In this document: in pieces, positions 1 to 8,389 of the stretch
How positions within the stretch are numbered: position 1 is the stretch's first letter
Layout of the letters: each line of letters starts with the position of its first letter
NCBI RefSeq assembly: GCF_000422465.1
Contig: NZ_KE383843.1
Span: 546,271 to 610,270, forward strand
Source: Paenibacillus harenae DSM 16969
Lineage (GTDB): Bacteria; Bacillota; Bacilli; Paenibacillales; Paenibacillaceae
Length of the DNA: 64,000 nt
Direction of reading: 5' to 3'
Translations under genes and position numbers: made by a program
Notes under the pieces: model-generated
The model's database searches: none
What the model was told of the DNA's origin: nothing
Seen by the model: the letters and a program-made list of their open reading frames with translations, nothing else

Positions 1-407
1 TGCATGAAGTAGATAATTACGATATAAAGCAGCAAAATGATTATGCTCATGACGCGCGCTTTGCTAATATGGGCAGTCGCGCTTTTTCCATCGGCAATCG
101 AAGAAACGACGAGCTTAAGAGGCTTGGAGACGATTCCGCCCAGCGCTGCGATCGCAAGAAACAAGATGGTGACAATAATCATCCATGCTACGGAATAATC
201 CGCTTGAGACATCAAATAACCGCCCGTTAACAGCTGCACGATCAAGAAATATTGCGCAATCCGGTTCGCGGTAAGCAGGCCCTCGGCTAAACCGCCTTGT
301 CCGACGCCGGCAATACCGGACGCTCTCCCTATCATAAAAGGAAGAACGACATAAAAGCCCATTCCCACTGCGCCTAGCGCGTGTAAAAACATCATCACAT
401 CATACAT
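1..407 (-). CDS. Integral membrane protein, partial (3' end outside window)
   Basis: 135 codons are visible on the minus strand and no stop is reached before the window edge, so the C-terminus is missing. The ATG at 407 follows a perfect AGGAGG at about 8 nt. The product is very hydrophobic, with four likely membrane helices at about residues 5-25, 48-68, 75-98 and 117-135, separated by short polar loops. I see no catalytic motif and do not recognise the family with certainty; it resembles small DUF2269-like membrane proteins. It has its own promoter upstream and is not in an operon with recQ, which lies behind it in the same direction. Confidence 0.7.
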   Translation of the reverse strand, partial: MYDVMMFLHALGAVGMGFYVVLPFMIGRASGIAGVGQGGLAEGLLTANRIAQYFLIVQLLTGGYLMSQADYSVAWMIIVTILFLAIAALGGIVSKPLKLVVSSIADGKSATAHISKARVMSIIILLLYIVIIYFM

Positions 408-477
408 CACTAAACTCCTCCTGTTTCATCATCAAGAAATGAAGAACCAAACTTTACTAAAATCGCATACTACGAAT

Positions 478-505
478 AGTTTATCAGAAACATTTGTTTT
501 TTCAA
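478..505 (-). promoter_or_regulatory. Sigma-A-type promoter of the partial membrane protein gene
   Basis: On the minus strand, TTGAAA (505-500) and TAAACT (483-478) are separated by 16 bp. The predicted start near 471 leaves a leader of about 64 nt before the ATG at 407. Confidence 0.5.
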
Positions 506-595
506 ATCAATAGACGATTTACGCAGAACATATGATTCACGTCTTCTGTGGTTTGCTGCAAGAAAAATCATTCATACCTCAGCTGAATAGCCGGT

Positions 596-2755
596 TCAAC
601 CTTTTAACCCATATTTGCATATGACGCCATGGATGGCGAAGTAGGCGACCTCATCCGGAAGCGCATCCTTAATCGGACGCAGCTTGTCGGCGCCCAGCTT
701 ATCGATCGCCTCCATGATGCGCTGCTCATATTCGGCTGGGATTATCCGGCTCCAATCCAGCTCGTGGCCTTCCTCCGCGCTGCGGATTAAATGCCCTTCA
801 ATCGTAACCTTGCTCATACCCCTGGCTTTGGCGATCTCTTCGGGCTCCCGGCCCGCCTGAAAGAACTCCAGCGTGGTCAAATGGCTCGGCTGTTCATCGC
901 CCGTTTGAGGACGTTTAATTGTACCGGAAAACTGCTGCTGAATTCCGGCATCCGTTCGCACCGGTGCGCCTTGACTCCCGAGGGAGCGTATAATCTCAAG
1001 CAGCTGCCCGCCGTATTTATCCGCCTTCGCCGCGCCGATTCCTTTAATGCCCAGCAGCTGCTCGCCCGTTTGCGGCTGCGCATTGGCGATTTCCCGAAGC
1101 GTCGCGTCGAAGAACAGCATAAACGGCGGCACGCCCTCCGCAGCCGCTTTCTCCTTGCGCCATTGCTTAAGCGCCTCGAATAACGGCGAAGCGGCGGAGG
1201 ACATATCCGTGCCGACCGATTGCCGCACCGAAGTCCGGACGCGCTGCATGATCATCTCGCGTCCTTCAAGCACCGGCAGCGCATTCGCCGTCAACGACAC
1301 GACGGGATACTGTCCTTCGCTAAGTTTCAAATAACCTTCCGAGACGAGCCAATACAGCCAATCGGCGATTTCCTTCTCGGGCAGATGGCGCATAAGTCCG
1401 TATGTCGATAAGCGGTCGAGTCCGAATTCCAGCAGCCTTTTATCGCGGGAGCCTTTGAGCACCTTGGCTGCCATCGTAACCCCGAAACGCCCCTTCATGC
1501 GGCCGACGCAGGAAAGAGCCATTTTCGCTTCCTCCGTACGGTTTACCGGCTCGCTCTTATCCAGGCAGCTGCTGCACTTGCCGCAAGCTTCCACCCCGGT
1601 TTCGCCGAAATAATCCACGATGAACTGCTGCAGGCAGCGCTGCGTGCGGCTGTAATTCATCATCAGATGAAGCTTGGACAGCTGAATTGCTTTACGATCC
1701 GAATCGCCCGATCCCTGCTCGATCAAAAAGCGCTGCACCTGCATATCCGCAGGCTCGAACAGCAGCACGCATTCGCTTTCCTCCCCGTCGCGGCCCGCGC
1801 GCCCTGCTTCCTGGTAATACGACTCGATATCGCCGGTCATCTGCCAGTGCAGCACGTACCTCACATTGGGCTTGTCTATGCCCATTCCGAAGGCGTTCGT
1901 TGCCACCATGACGCGAATATCGTCAAAGCGGAATTTCTCCTGCGTGTCGGCGCGCTCGGCGTCAGATAAGCCGCCATGATATTTGCCGGCCGGAATGCCG
2001 CTGCGCGTCAGCTGCTCATAGACGTTCTCGACCTCTTTACGCGTAGCCGCGTAGACGATGCCGGACTGCTCCTTGCGTTCAGCCGCGTACCGCTCAAGAA
2101 AGCTCTTTTTATCCACTCCCGTGACGACGGACAATGATAGATTCGGCCTTGCAAAGCCCGTGACAAATACGTTCGGATTGCGGAGCTTTAGCATTTCGGC
2201 AATGTCCTTGGCTACCTCATTCGTAGCGGTCGCCGTGAAAGCGGCGACAAGCGGGCGATTCGCCATTCTGCCTATCCACCCTGCCAGCTGCCGGTAGCTC
2301 GGACGGAAATCATGTCCCCATTGCGAAACGCAATGCGCTTCGTCAATTGCAATTAGAGGGATGGCCAGCCGTTCGGATAAGGACTGAAACATCGGCGCGT
2401 CGAGTCTCTCCGGCGCAACGTACAGCAGCTTGTATTCTCCCTGCAACGCGCCATGCATGATTTCCCTGTATTCCCCGGCACTCAGGGAGCTGTTAAGAAA
2501 TGCCGCCGATACGCCAACGCGCCGCAGCGCATCCACTTGATCCTTCATCAATGAGATGAGCGGCGAGATCACAAGCGAGGTTCCCGGAAGCAGCATCGCC
2601 GGTATTTGATAACAGATCGATTTGCCGCCGCCTGTCGGCAAAATAGCAAGCGTGTCGCTGCCGCTCATAATGCCCGATATGATATCCTCTTGTCCTTTGC
2701 GAAACGAATCGTAGCCGTACACTCGCTTCAAGGTTTGTCTGGCCTGTTCGATCAT
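596..2755 (-). CDS. recQ: ATP-dependent DNA helicase RecQ
   Basis: A 719-residue 3'-5' DNA helicase of the RecQ family, acting in recombinational repair and restart of stalled forks. The N-terminal helicase core has the Walker A motif TGGGKS (41-46) and a DEAH box (about 137-140), followed by the second RecA-like domain, a zinc-binding segment with the motif CGKCSSC, a winged-helix RQC region and an HRDC domain around residues 520-590. The last 90 residues carry a helix-turn-helix-like segment (EEIAKARGMSKVTIEGHL) found in some Firmicute RecQ proteins. The start is the ATG at 2755 because GGAGAG lies 7 nt upstream; reading further upstream would enter the terminator hairpin at 2790-2823. Transcribed alone, downstream of mdh. 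A second protein with an HRDC-like domain lies at 43330. Confidence 0.95.
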   Translation of the reverse strand: MIEQARQTLKRVYGYDSFRKGQEDIISGIMSGSDTLAILPTGGGKSICYQIPAMLLPGTSLVISPLISLMKDQVDALRRVGVSAAFLNSSLSAGEYREIMHGALQGEYKLLYVAPERLDAPMFQSLSERLAIPLIAIDEAHCVSQWGHDFRPSYRQLAGWIGRMANRPLVAAFTATATNEVAKDIAEMLKLRNPNVFVTGFARPNLSLSVVTGVDKKSFLERYAAERKEQSGIVYAATRKEVENVYEQLTRSGIPAGKYHGGLSDAERADTQEKFRFDDIRVMVATNAFGMGIDKPNVRYVLHWQMTGDIESYYQEAGRAGRDGEESECVLLFEPADMQVQRFLIEQGSGDSDRKAIQLSKLHLMMNYSRTQRCLQQFIVDYFGETGVEACGKCSSCLDKSEPVNRTEEAKMALSCVGRMKGRFGVTMAAKVLKGSRDKRLLEFGLDRLSTYGLMRHLPEKEIADWLYWLVSEGYLKLSEGQYPVVSLTANALPVLEGREMIMQRVRTSVRQSVGTDMSSAASPLFEALKQWRKEKAAAEGVPPFMLFFDATLREIANAQPQTGEQLLGIKGIGAAKADKYGGQLLEIIRSLGSQGAPVRTDAGIQQQFSGTIKRPQTGDEQPSHLTTLEFFQAGREPEEIAKARGMSKVTIEGHLIRSAEEGHELDWSRIIPAEYEQRIMEAIDKLGADKLRPIKDALPDEVAYFAIHGVICKYGLKG

Positions 2756-2789
2756 TTTGCACTCTCCTTCGGGAATAACGAGCAAACGG

Positions 2790-2823
2790 AAAGGACCCTG
2801 GCAGTAGGCTGTCAGGGTCCTTC
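2790..2823 (-). terminator. Intrinsic terminator after mdh
   Basis: The arms AAGGACCCTGGCAG and CTGTCAGGGTCCTT pair with one mismatch around a 4-nt loop; on the minus strand the stem is followed by a weak T-rich stretch. It ends the citZ-icd-mdh transcript before recQ. Confidence 0.65.
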
Positions 2824-2864
2824 CCAAACACATTTCAAGTTGAAATGCCGCTCGCTTTATTTGT

Positions 2865-3809
2865 TTAGCCCGCTGTTACGATTTGAATCACATTGCGGAC
2901 GGATTGAGCGGATTTATCCAGCGCCGCTTTCTCATCAGCCGTCAGATCAAGCTCAAGCACCTTCTCGATACCGTCGCCGCCGATAATGGCCGGAATACCC
3001 ATAAACAGATTGTCGTAGCCGTATTCGCCTTCAAGAAGGGCGATAACCGGTATAATCCGTTTTTTGTCCTTCAGAATCGCTTCCGTCATTTGCACAAGCG
3101 ACGCCGCAGGCGCATAATATGCGCTGCCGTTGCCAAGAAGGTTAACGATCTCGCCGCCGCCCACGCGCGCGCGCTGTACGATCGCTTCGATGCGGTCTGC
3201 CGGGATGAGCTTCTCGATCGGAATGCCGCCGACATTCGAGTAACGAACAAGCGGCACCATGTCGTCGCCGTGTCCGCCAAGCACGAAGCCGCGAACATCT
3301 TCGACGGATACGTTCAGCTCTTGCGCAATGAATGTGCAATAGCGGGCGGTATCAAGTACGCCGGATTGTCCGATTACGCGGTTTTTAGGAAAACCGAGCG
3401 TTTGGAATGCCGCATAGGTCATCGCGTCAACCGGGTTGCTGAGGATGATGACATAAGCGTTAGGGCTGGTCGCTTTTACGTTCTCGCAAACGGATTTTAC
3501 GATACCCGCATTCGTGTTCACGAGATCGTCGCGGCTCATGCCCGGCTTGCGGGCGATGCCGGCCGTAATAATCACGACATCGGAATTCTTCGTATCCTCG
3601 TAGCTGGAAGTACCGGTAATGTTCGCGTCAACGCCGAGAACCGGAGTTGCCTCAAGCATGTCGAGCGCCTTGCCCTTTGTCGGGTTTTCCAGCGCCGCGA
3701 TATCGACAAGAACGACGTCGCCAAGCTCTTTCTGAGCAAGCATTAACGCCGTAGTCGCGCCCGTGAATCCCGCACCTACAACCGTAATCTTTTTCCTCTT
3801 AATCGCCAT
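2865..3809 (-). CDS. mdh: Malate dehydrogenase
   Basis: A 314-residue NAD-dependent malate dehydrogenase of the LDH-like type found in Bacillus, interconverting malate and oxaloacetate in the TCA cycle. The N-terminus carries the nucleotide-binding glycine motif GAGFTG (12-17), and the active-site stretch GGHGDDMVPL with the catalytic His is near residue 180. The ATG at 3809 is preceded by GGAGG at 8 nt; the upstream extension has no ribosome binding site and covers a repeat-like intergenic sequence, so it is not coding. Third gene of the citZ-icd-mdh operon, in the same order as in B. subtilis, with a 218-bp gap after icd that is larger than expected. Confidence 0.96.
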   Translation of the reverse strand: MAIKRKKITVVGAGFTGATTALMLAQKELGDVVLVDIAALENPTKGKALDMLEATPVLGVDANITGTSSYEDTKNSDVVIITAGIARKPGMSRDDLVNTNAGIVKSVCENVKATSPNAYVIILSNPVDAMTYAAFQTLGFPKNRVIGQSGVLDTARYCTFIAQELNVSVEDVRGFVLGGHGDDMVPLVRYSNVGGIPIEKLIPADRIEAIVQRARVGGGEIVNLLGNGSAYYAPAASLVQMTEAILKDKKRIIPVIALLEGEYGYDNLFMGIPAIIGGDGIEKVLELDLTADEKAALDKSAQSVRNVIQIVTAG

Positions 3810-3939
3810 TGCAGAAACGCCTCCAATAATGCGCTTATTTGTTCTTTCCCCCAGCAACTTATAGCGGATCCCGCAGGGACGAGCGCTCCATGTGAGAACC
3901 GTACCATCTACGCGTCTCATCCTCTCCCACGTTCCCCAT

Positions 3940-4003
3940 TGCTGGTGTCCAGAGGGCGCAGCGCCTTGGGGTCCTCCCTTGGAAGGGAGGATTTAGGTGG
4001 GTT
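3940..4003 (-). repeat. REP-like palindromic intergenic element between icd and mdh
   Basis: The icd-mdh gap holds a perfect 9-bp inverted repeat, TCCTCCCTT-GG-AAGGGAGGA (3972-3991), next to a second self-complementary segment around GGGCGCAGCGCC (3955-3966). There is no T-run, so it is not a standard terminator. It may be a dispersed repeat or an mRNA-stabilising or processing hairpin. The assignment rests on structure only. Confidence 0.45.
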
Positions 4004-4027
4004 CGAAAACAGCTTTTCAAGCTTTTG

Positions 4028-5323
4028 TTACATATTTTTGATTACCTCGTCAGCAAACGCAGAGCATTTCACTTCGGTTGCGCCTTCCATCAGGCGGGCG
4101 AAGTCGTAAGTAACCGTTTTGTTGTTAATGGATGCTTCCATGCCTTTATAGATAAGGTCGGCCGCTTCCTGCCAGCCGAGGTGCTCAAGCATCATAACGC
4201 CGGAGAGGATAACCGAACCCGGATTTACAACATCTTTGTCGGCATACTTCGGAGCTGTTCCGTGCGTCGCTTCGAAAATCGCATGGCCAGTCAGGTAGTT
4301 GATGTTCGCGCCCGGTGCGATACCGATACCGCCGACTTGAGCGGCAAGAGCATCGGACAAGTAGTCGCCGTTCAGGTTAAGCGTTGCGATGACATCAAAA
4401 TCGGTTGGACGAGTCAATACTTGCTGCAGCGCGATGTCCGCGATGGCATCCTTCACGATGATCTTGCCGGCAGCTTCCGCTTCAGCCTGCGCTTTGTTCG
4501 CGGCGTCCACGCCTTGCGCTTCCTTGATGCGGTCGTATTGGCCCCAAGTGAACGTCTTGTCGGCAAACTCTTGCTCAGCCACTTCATAACCCCAGTTTTT
4601 GAACGCGCCTTCCGTGAACTTCATGATGTTGCCTTTATGCACAAGCGTTACGGATTTTTTGCCGTGCTTGATCGCGTATTCGATCGCTGCGCGGGCAAGG
4701 CGCTGCGAGCCTTCTTTCGATACGGGCTTGATGCCGATCCCGGAAGTTTCAGGGAAACGGATTTTGTTGGCTCCCATTTCCTTTTGCAGGAACTCGATCA
4801 CTTTTTTCACTTCCGGTGTACCTTCTTGATACTCGATGCCGGCATAGATATCCTCTGTATTTTCACGGAAAATAACCATGTTTACCAGCTCGGGACGTTT
4901 AACCGGGGAAGGCACGCCGTCGAAGTAGCGTACAGGACGAAGGCAAACGTACAGGTCAAGCTCCTGGCGAAGAGCAACGTTCAAGGAGCGGATGCCGCCG
5001 CCGATTGGCGTCGTCAAAGGTCCTTTGATGGCTACGATATATTCGCGGATTGCGGTAAGCGTATCGGCCGGCAGCCACTCGCCGTATGCGTTGAATGCTT
5101 TCTCGCCGGCAAACACTTCGTACCAAGCGATTTTTTTGCTTCCGCCGTAGGCTTTCTCGACTGCCGCATCCAATACGCGTTTGGAAGCGCGCCAGATATC
5201 GCGGCCCGTACCGTCGCCTTCGATGAATGGAATGATAGGATTGTTAGGAACTTGAAGAACGCCGTTGTCAATCGTAATTTGGTCGCCCTCTGTTGGAAGC
5301 GCGTATTTCTCGAATTGAGCCAT
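4028..5323 (-). CDS. icd: NADP-dependent isocitrate dehydrogenase
   Basis: A 431-residue isocitrate dehydrogenase of the bacterial homodimeric NADP type, converting isocitrate to 2-oxoglutarate and CO2. Family signatures are visible: the substrate-binding region around PVRYFDGVPSPVKRPELVNM, the ENTEDIYAGIEY segment, and the metal and cofactor region ATHGTAPKYADKDVVNPGS. The length matches the family. The ATG at 5323 has AAGGAGGA at about 8 nt. Second gene of the citZ-icd-mdh operon, 99 bp after citZ. Confidence 0.97.
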   Translation of the reverse strand: MAQFEKYALPTEGDQITIDNGVLQVPNNPIIPFIEGDGTGRDIWRASKRVLDAAVEKAYGGSKKIAWYEVFAGEKAFNAYGEWLPADTLTAIREYIVAIKGPLTTPIGGGIRSLNVALRQELDLYVCLRPVRYFDGVPSPVKRPELVNMVIFRENTEDIYAGIEYQEGTPEVKKVIEFLQKEMGANKIRFPETSGIGIKPVSKEGSQRLARAAIEYAIKHGKKSVTLVHKGNIMKFTEGAFKNWGYEVAEQEFADKTFTWGQYDRIKEAQGVDAANKAQAEAEAAGKIIVKDAIADIALQQVLTRPTDFDVIATLNLNGDYLSDALAAQVGGIGIAPGANINYLTGHAIFEATHGTAPKYADKDVVNPGSVILSGVMMLEHLGWQEAADLIYKGMEASINNKTVTYDFARLMEGATEVKCSAFADEVIKNM

Positions 5324-5422
5324 GAATGAAATCCTCCTTGGATATGTACTTGCTGAGCAAGCTTAATAGGTTATTGCGCGAAAAGGAGAACGAACAGTCA
5401 GTTCGTTCCCGCATTTCGAAAA

Positions 5423-6535
5423 CTATCGTTGTTCGATCGGAATATACTTTGCATTGACCGGTCCTACGTAATCAGCCCGCGGACGAATCAGGCGGTTATC
5501 CTGATATTGCTCGAGGATGTGCGCGCTCCATCCCGAAACGCGGCTGATCGCGAAAATCGGCGTGAACAAGTCGCGTGGAATATCCAACGTAGTATAGACG
5601 GAAGCGGAATAGAAGTCAACGTTAGGCTTTAAGCCCTTTTGTCCGGTTACCAGCTCTTCGATCTTTACGGACATTTCGTAGAGCTCCATGTTGCCTGTCA
5701 GCTTGCCGAGCTCGCGGGACATCTTCTGGAGATGCTTCGCGCGCGGATCGCCGTTTTTGTATACCCGGTGACCGAAGCCCATAATTTTTTGTTTGTTCGC
5801 AAGCGCGTTGTTAATATAACTTTCGACGTTGGCGAACGAGCCGATTTCTTCCAGCATCACCATAACGGCTTCGTTGGCGCCGCCGTGCAGCGGCCCCTTC
5901 AATGCGCCGATTGCGGATGTTACGCCTGAGTAAATATCCGACAAAGTAGCGACCGTTACGCGCGCCGCGAACGTCGAAGCGTTCAATTCGTGGTCGGCAT
6001 GCAGCACGAGCGCTTGGTCAAGCGCTTTAACCGCAACTTCGGCAGGCTCGCTTCCTGTCAGCATGTATAGGAAGTTATAAGCGATCGATACGCCTTTCTT
6101 AGGTGCAACGGGCTCTTTGCCCTGACGGATGCGCGCGAATGCCGCTATAATAGTTGGAAGCTGCGCCTGCAGTTTAACCGCCTTAAGCTGATTGGCTTCC
6201 GGGGACATGTCGTTTGCCGAGCTGTCGTATAGTGCCAGGCTCGAAACCGCCGTGCGAAGCGCGGCCATCGAATTCGTATCCTTTGGATACAGCTTTATTT
6301 GATCAAGTACGCCTTGCGGAAGCGCGGCATATTGGTCCAGCTGCTTCTGCAAACCGTCAAGCTCCGATCGATTAGGCAGTTTGCCGTACCAGAGCAGGTA
6401 AGCCACCTCTTCGAAACTTGCGTTCTGCGCGAGATCGTCAATATCAATACCGCGATACGTCAATACGCCGTCAATAATCGAGCTGATGGACGACGCCGCG
6501 GCGACAATTCCTTCCAGGCCTTTGGTTGCTGTCAT
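5423..6535 (-). CDS. citZ: Citrate synthase
   Basis: A 370-residue citrate synthase that condenses oxaloacetate with acetyl-CoA, the entry step of the TCA cycle. It has the family motif GFGHRVYKNGDPRAKHL with a catalytic His near residue 254, an upstream conserved HADHELNAST segment, and the catalytic Asp region PNVDFYSASVY near residue 308. The start is the ATG at 6535 because AAAGGAGAG lies 8 nt upstream; an in-frame extension of 12 codons would run through this site. First gene of the operon; its promoter region carries a CcpC-type operator (6647-6661), which suggests citrate-responsive control as for B. subtilis citZ. Confidence 0.96.
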   Translation of the reverse strand: MTATKGLEGIVAAASSISSIIDGVLTYRGIDIDDLAQNASFEEVAYLLWYGKLPNRSELDGLQKQLDQYAALPQGVLDQIKLYPKDTNSMAALRTAVSSLALYDSSANDMSPEANQLKAVKLQAQLPTIIAAFARIRQGKEPVAPKKGVSIAYNFLYMLTGSEPAEVAVKALDQALVLHADHELNASTFAARVTVATLSDIYSGVTSAIGALKGPLHGGANEAVMVMLEEIGSFANVESYINNALANKQKIMGFGHRVYKNGDPRAKHLQKMSRELGKLTGNMELYEMSVKIEELVTGQKGLKPNVDFYSASVYTTLDIPRDLFTPIFAISRVSGWSAHILEQYQDNRLIRPRADYVGPVNAKYIPIEQR

Positions 6536-6575
6536 TGATCTCTCTCCTTTAACATTTGGTATCGTCATCAATAAT

Positions 6576-6594
6576 AGGAAAACGTTTCATTGTA
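6576..6594 (-). promoter_or_regulatory. citZ promoter -10 region with a weak cre-like site
   Basis: On the minus strand TACAAT (6594-6589) is a good -10; the -35 is weak, as expected for an activated or regulated promoter. The predicted start is near 6582, giving a leader of about 47 nt. The sequence AGGAAAACGTTTCAT (6576-6590) fits the CcpA cre consensus with two mismatches and is only a weak candidate. Confidence 0.4.
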
Positions 6595-6646
6595 CCGTCG
6601 TTATTAATCATAAATGATTTTGACAATGAAGTGAACAAATCCAGAC

Positions 6647-6661
6647 ATAAAAATGCTTTAT
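6647..6661. promoter_or_regulatory. CcpC-type operator upstream of citZ
   Basis: The dyad ATAA-N7-TTAT matches the established CcpC recognition pattern. Its centre is about 42 bp upstream of a TTAT/ATAA half-site near 6611, close to the spacing of the full site and half-site at B. subtilis citB. CcpC is a LysR-type repressor of TCA genes that responds to citrate. The remainder of the 312-bp citZ-ppx gap is AT-rich and holds the two divergent promoters. Confidence 0.55.
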
Positions 6662-6768
6662 CGGTACCATTAATATTTTTTTCGATTGGACATTTTACGT
6701 TTTATGTCGGATGCGCCAACTGCATTTTTCCCTATTTGATCCAATTTTAGCCGCGCATTAAAACTATT

Positions 6769-6796
6769 TTTACTGAATCGAAATTAATGGTAAAAT
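6769..6796 (+). promoter_or_regulatory. Promoter of ppx
   Basis: TTTACT (6769-6774) and TAAAAT (6791-6796) are spaced by 16 bp; the predicted start near 6803 lies 45 bp ahead of the ATG. Confidence 0.5.
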
Positions 6797-6847
6797 GGCC
6801 AAAAGAGAATTCGGCGTTTAAAAAATCCACAGCAACGGAGGCGCAAC

Positions 6848-8389
6848 ATGACAGGACAACGCATCGGAATAATTGACATCGGCTCCAACTCCGTCCGTCT
6901 GGTCGTCTATGAGCGGACCGTAAACGGCGCGCACCGTGTCGCGGACAGCAGCAAGCGCCACGCCCGTCTAAGCGAGCGCATCGATGAAGACGGAAGACTC
7001 TCGAATGCCGCGCTTGACGAATTAATCGACACGCTGCGCCATTTTACGATGATTTGCACGCATAACCATGCCGGCCAAATACGTGCGGTCGCCACGGCCG
7101 CGATCCGCAATGCAGCCAATCGCCAGTCGATTCTGAGGCGGATTAAGGAAGAAACGGGATTATCCATCGAATTGCTCTCCGGGGAAGAAGAAGCTTCCTA
7201 CGGATTTCTCGGCATGATCAATTCGCTGCAGATACGGGACGGCTACCTCATTGACATTGGAGGAGGCAGTACGGAGCTTACTTTATTCCGCAACCGCTCG
7301 CTTGTCCAAAGTGTTTCCTTTCCCTTCGGCTGCGTTAGCCTTAACAAGCGATTTGGCGTTAAAGGCATGCTGAACGACGATGGATTGAGAGCGCTGGAAG
7401 CGTATATTGCCGAAGCGGTCAATCAAACGGGCTGGATCGGCGAATCGCCGGGGCTTCCGCTCGTCGGCGTCGGCGGGACTGCACGGGCGCTTGGCAAAAT
7501 GCATCAGGCGGCCTACAAATACCCTTTCCCCCATACCCATAATTACCCGATAACCGGCGAGCATGCCAATGCTCTGTTCGACCAGATGCGGAGGCTTCCG
7601 CTCGAGAAGAGGCGCAAGCTTCCCGGCCTGTCCAAGGACCGCGCCGACGTCGTCGTTCCGGGCGTTGCGATTTTGCGCTTCCTGTTTCGGGCGGCAAAAG
7701 CCGCCCATTACCGCATTTGCGGCGCCGGGCTGCGCGACGGTTTATTCCACGCGACGAGATTTCCGAGTCATCCGAAGCTCGACGATGTGCTCGCCTACAG
7801 CATAAACAACTTGATCGCGCTGCACCCCGAGGCGCCCAAGCAGCATGTGATGCAGGTCAACCGGCTGGCGCTTGAGCTCTACGACGCGCTCAATTACGTA
7901 TATCAGCTGCCGCCGCAGACAAGAGTGCTGCTGGATACGGCCTCCCAGCTGTTCCGGATCGGCGCGTCCATCGATTATTACGAATATGCCAGACATTCCT
8001 TCTATCTGATCATGAATTCGCACTTGAACGGACTGACACATCGGGAGATCGTCATGATTGCTGCGATTGCCTCTTATAAGAGCAAAAGCCGGGTCAGGCA
8101 GCATATCTCCGAATATCGCGAGCTTCTGAACGACTCCGACCTCGAAATTATTTATAAGCTTGGAACGCTGCTGCAGCTGTCGGCCGCACTCGACCGGACG
8201 GAGACGCAGGCGATCGGACAAATGAATATGCAGATGACGGGCCAACAGCTTGTGCTTCAACCCGTCCATCCGCGGGGCGCACTCGCGGTCGAACGCCGCG
8301 AGGTGGAGGAGCTCAGCGTTGAATTCAAGAAGTTATGGGGGGCGGTTCCCGTCCTAGATCATGCTATGCCAATCCCTTCCAGGACGTAA
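6848..8389 (+). CDS. ppx: Exopolyphosphatase (Ppx/GppA family)
   Basis: A 513-residue Ppx/GppA phosphatase with an actin/Hsp70-like N-terminal ATPase fold: phosphate-binding loop IIDIGSNSVRLVVYE (8-21), the GEEEA segment with the likely catalytic Glu (about 112-116), and the second loop DIGGGSTEL (136-144). The C-terminal 200 residues form the helical HD-like extension of long-form Ppx. It is expected to degrade inorganic polyphosphate; a pppGpp phosphatase activity cannot be excluded from sequence. The ATG has GGAGG at 7 nt. It converges on ppk, and the two coding regions overlap by 26 bp, so synthesis and breakdown of polyphosphate are encoded tail to tail. Confidence 0.92.
   Translation: MTGQRIGIIDIGSNSVRLVVYERTVNGAHRVADSSKRHARLSERIDEDGRLSNAALDELIDTLRHFTMICTHNHAGQIRAVATAAIRNAANRQSILRRIKEETGLSIELLSGEEEASYGFLGMINSLQIRDGYLIDIGGGSTELTLFRNRSLVQSVSFPFGCVSLNKRFGVKGMLNDDGLRALEAYIAEAVNQTGWIGESPGLPLVGVGGTARALGKMHQAAYKYPFPHTHNYPITGEHANALFDQMRRLPLEKRRKLPGLSKDRADVVVPGVAILRFLFRAAKAAHYRICGAGLRDGLFHATRFPSHPKLDDVLAYSINNLIALHPEAPKQHVMQVNRLALELYDALNYVYQLPPQTRVLLDTASQLFRIGASIDYYEYARHSFYLIMNSHLNGLTHREIVMIAAIASYKSKSRVRQHISEYRELLNDSDLEIIYKLGTLLQLSAALDRTETQAIGQMNMQMTGQQLVLQPVHPRGALAVERREVEELSVEFKKLWGAVPVLDHAMPIPSRT

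Noticed and set aside
3840..3850. Isolated GTTCTTT upstream of mdh as a SinR site
   Set aside because: A single half-site without an inverted partner is expected by chance; single half-sites also occur inside several genes.
4025..5329. 434-codon open frame on the plus strand opposite icd
   Set aside because: No ribosome binding site and no recognisable protein; it is the shadow of icd, kept open by codon usage on the other strand.
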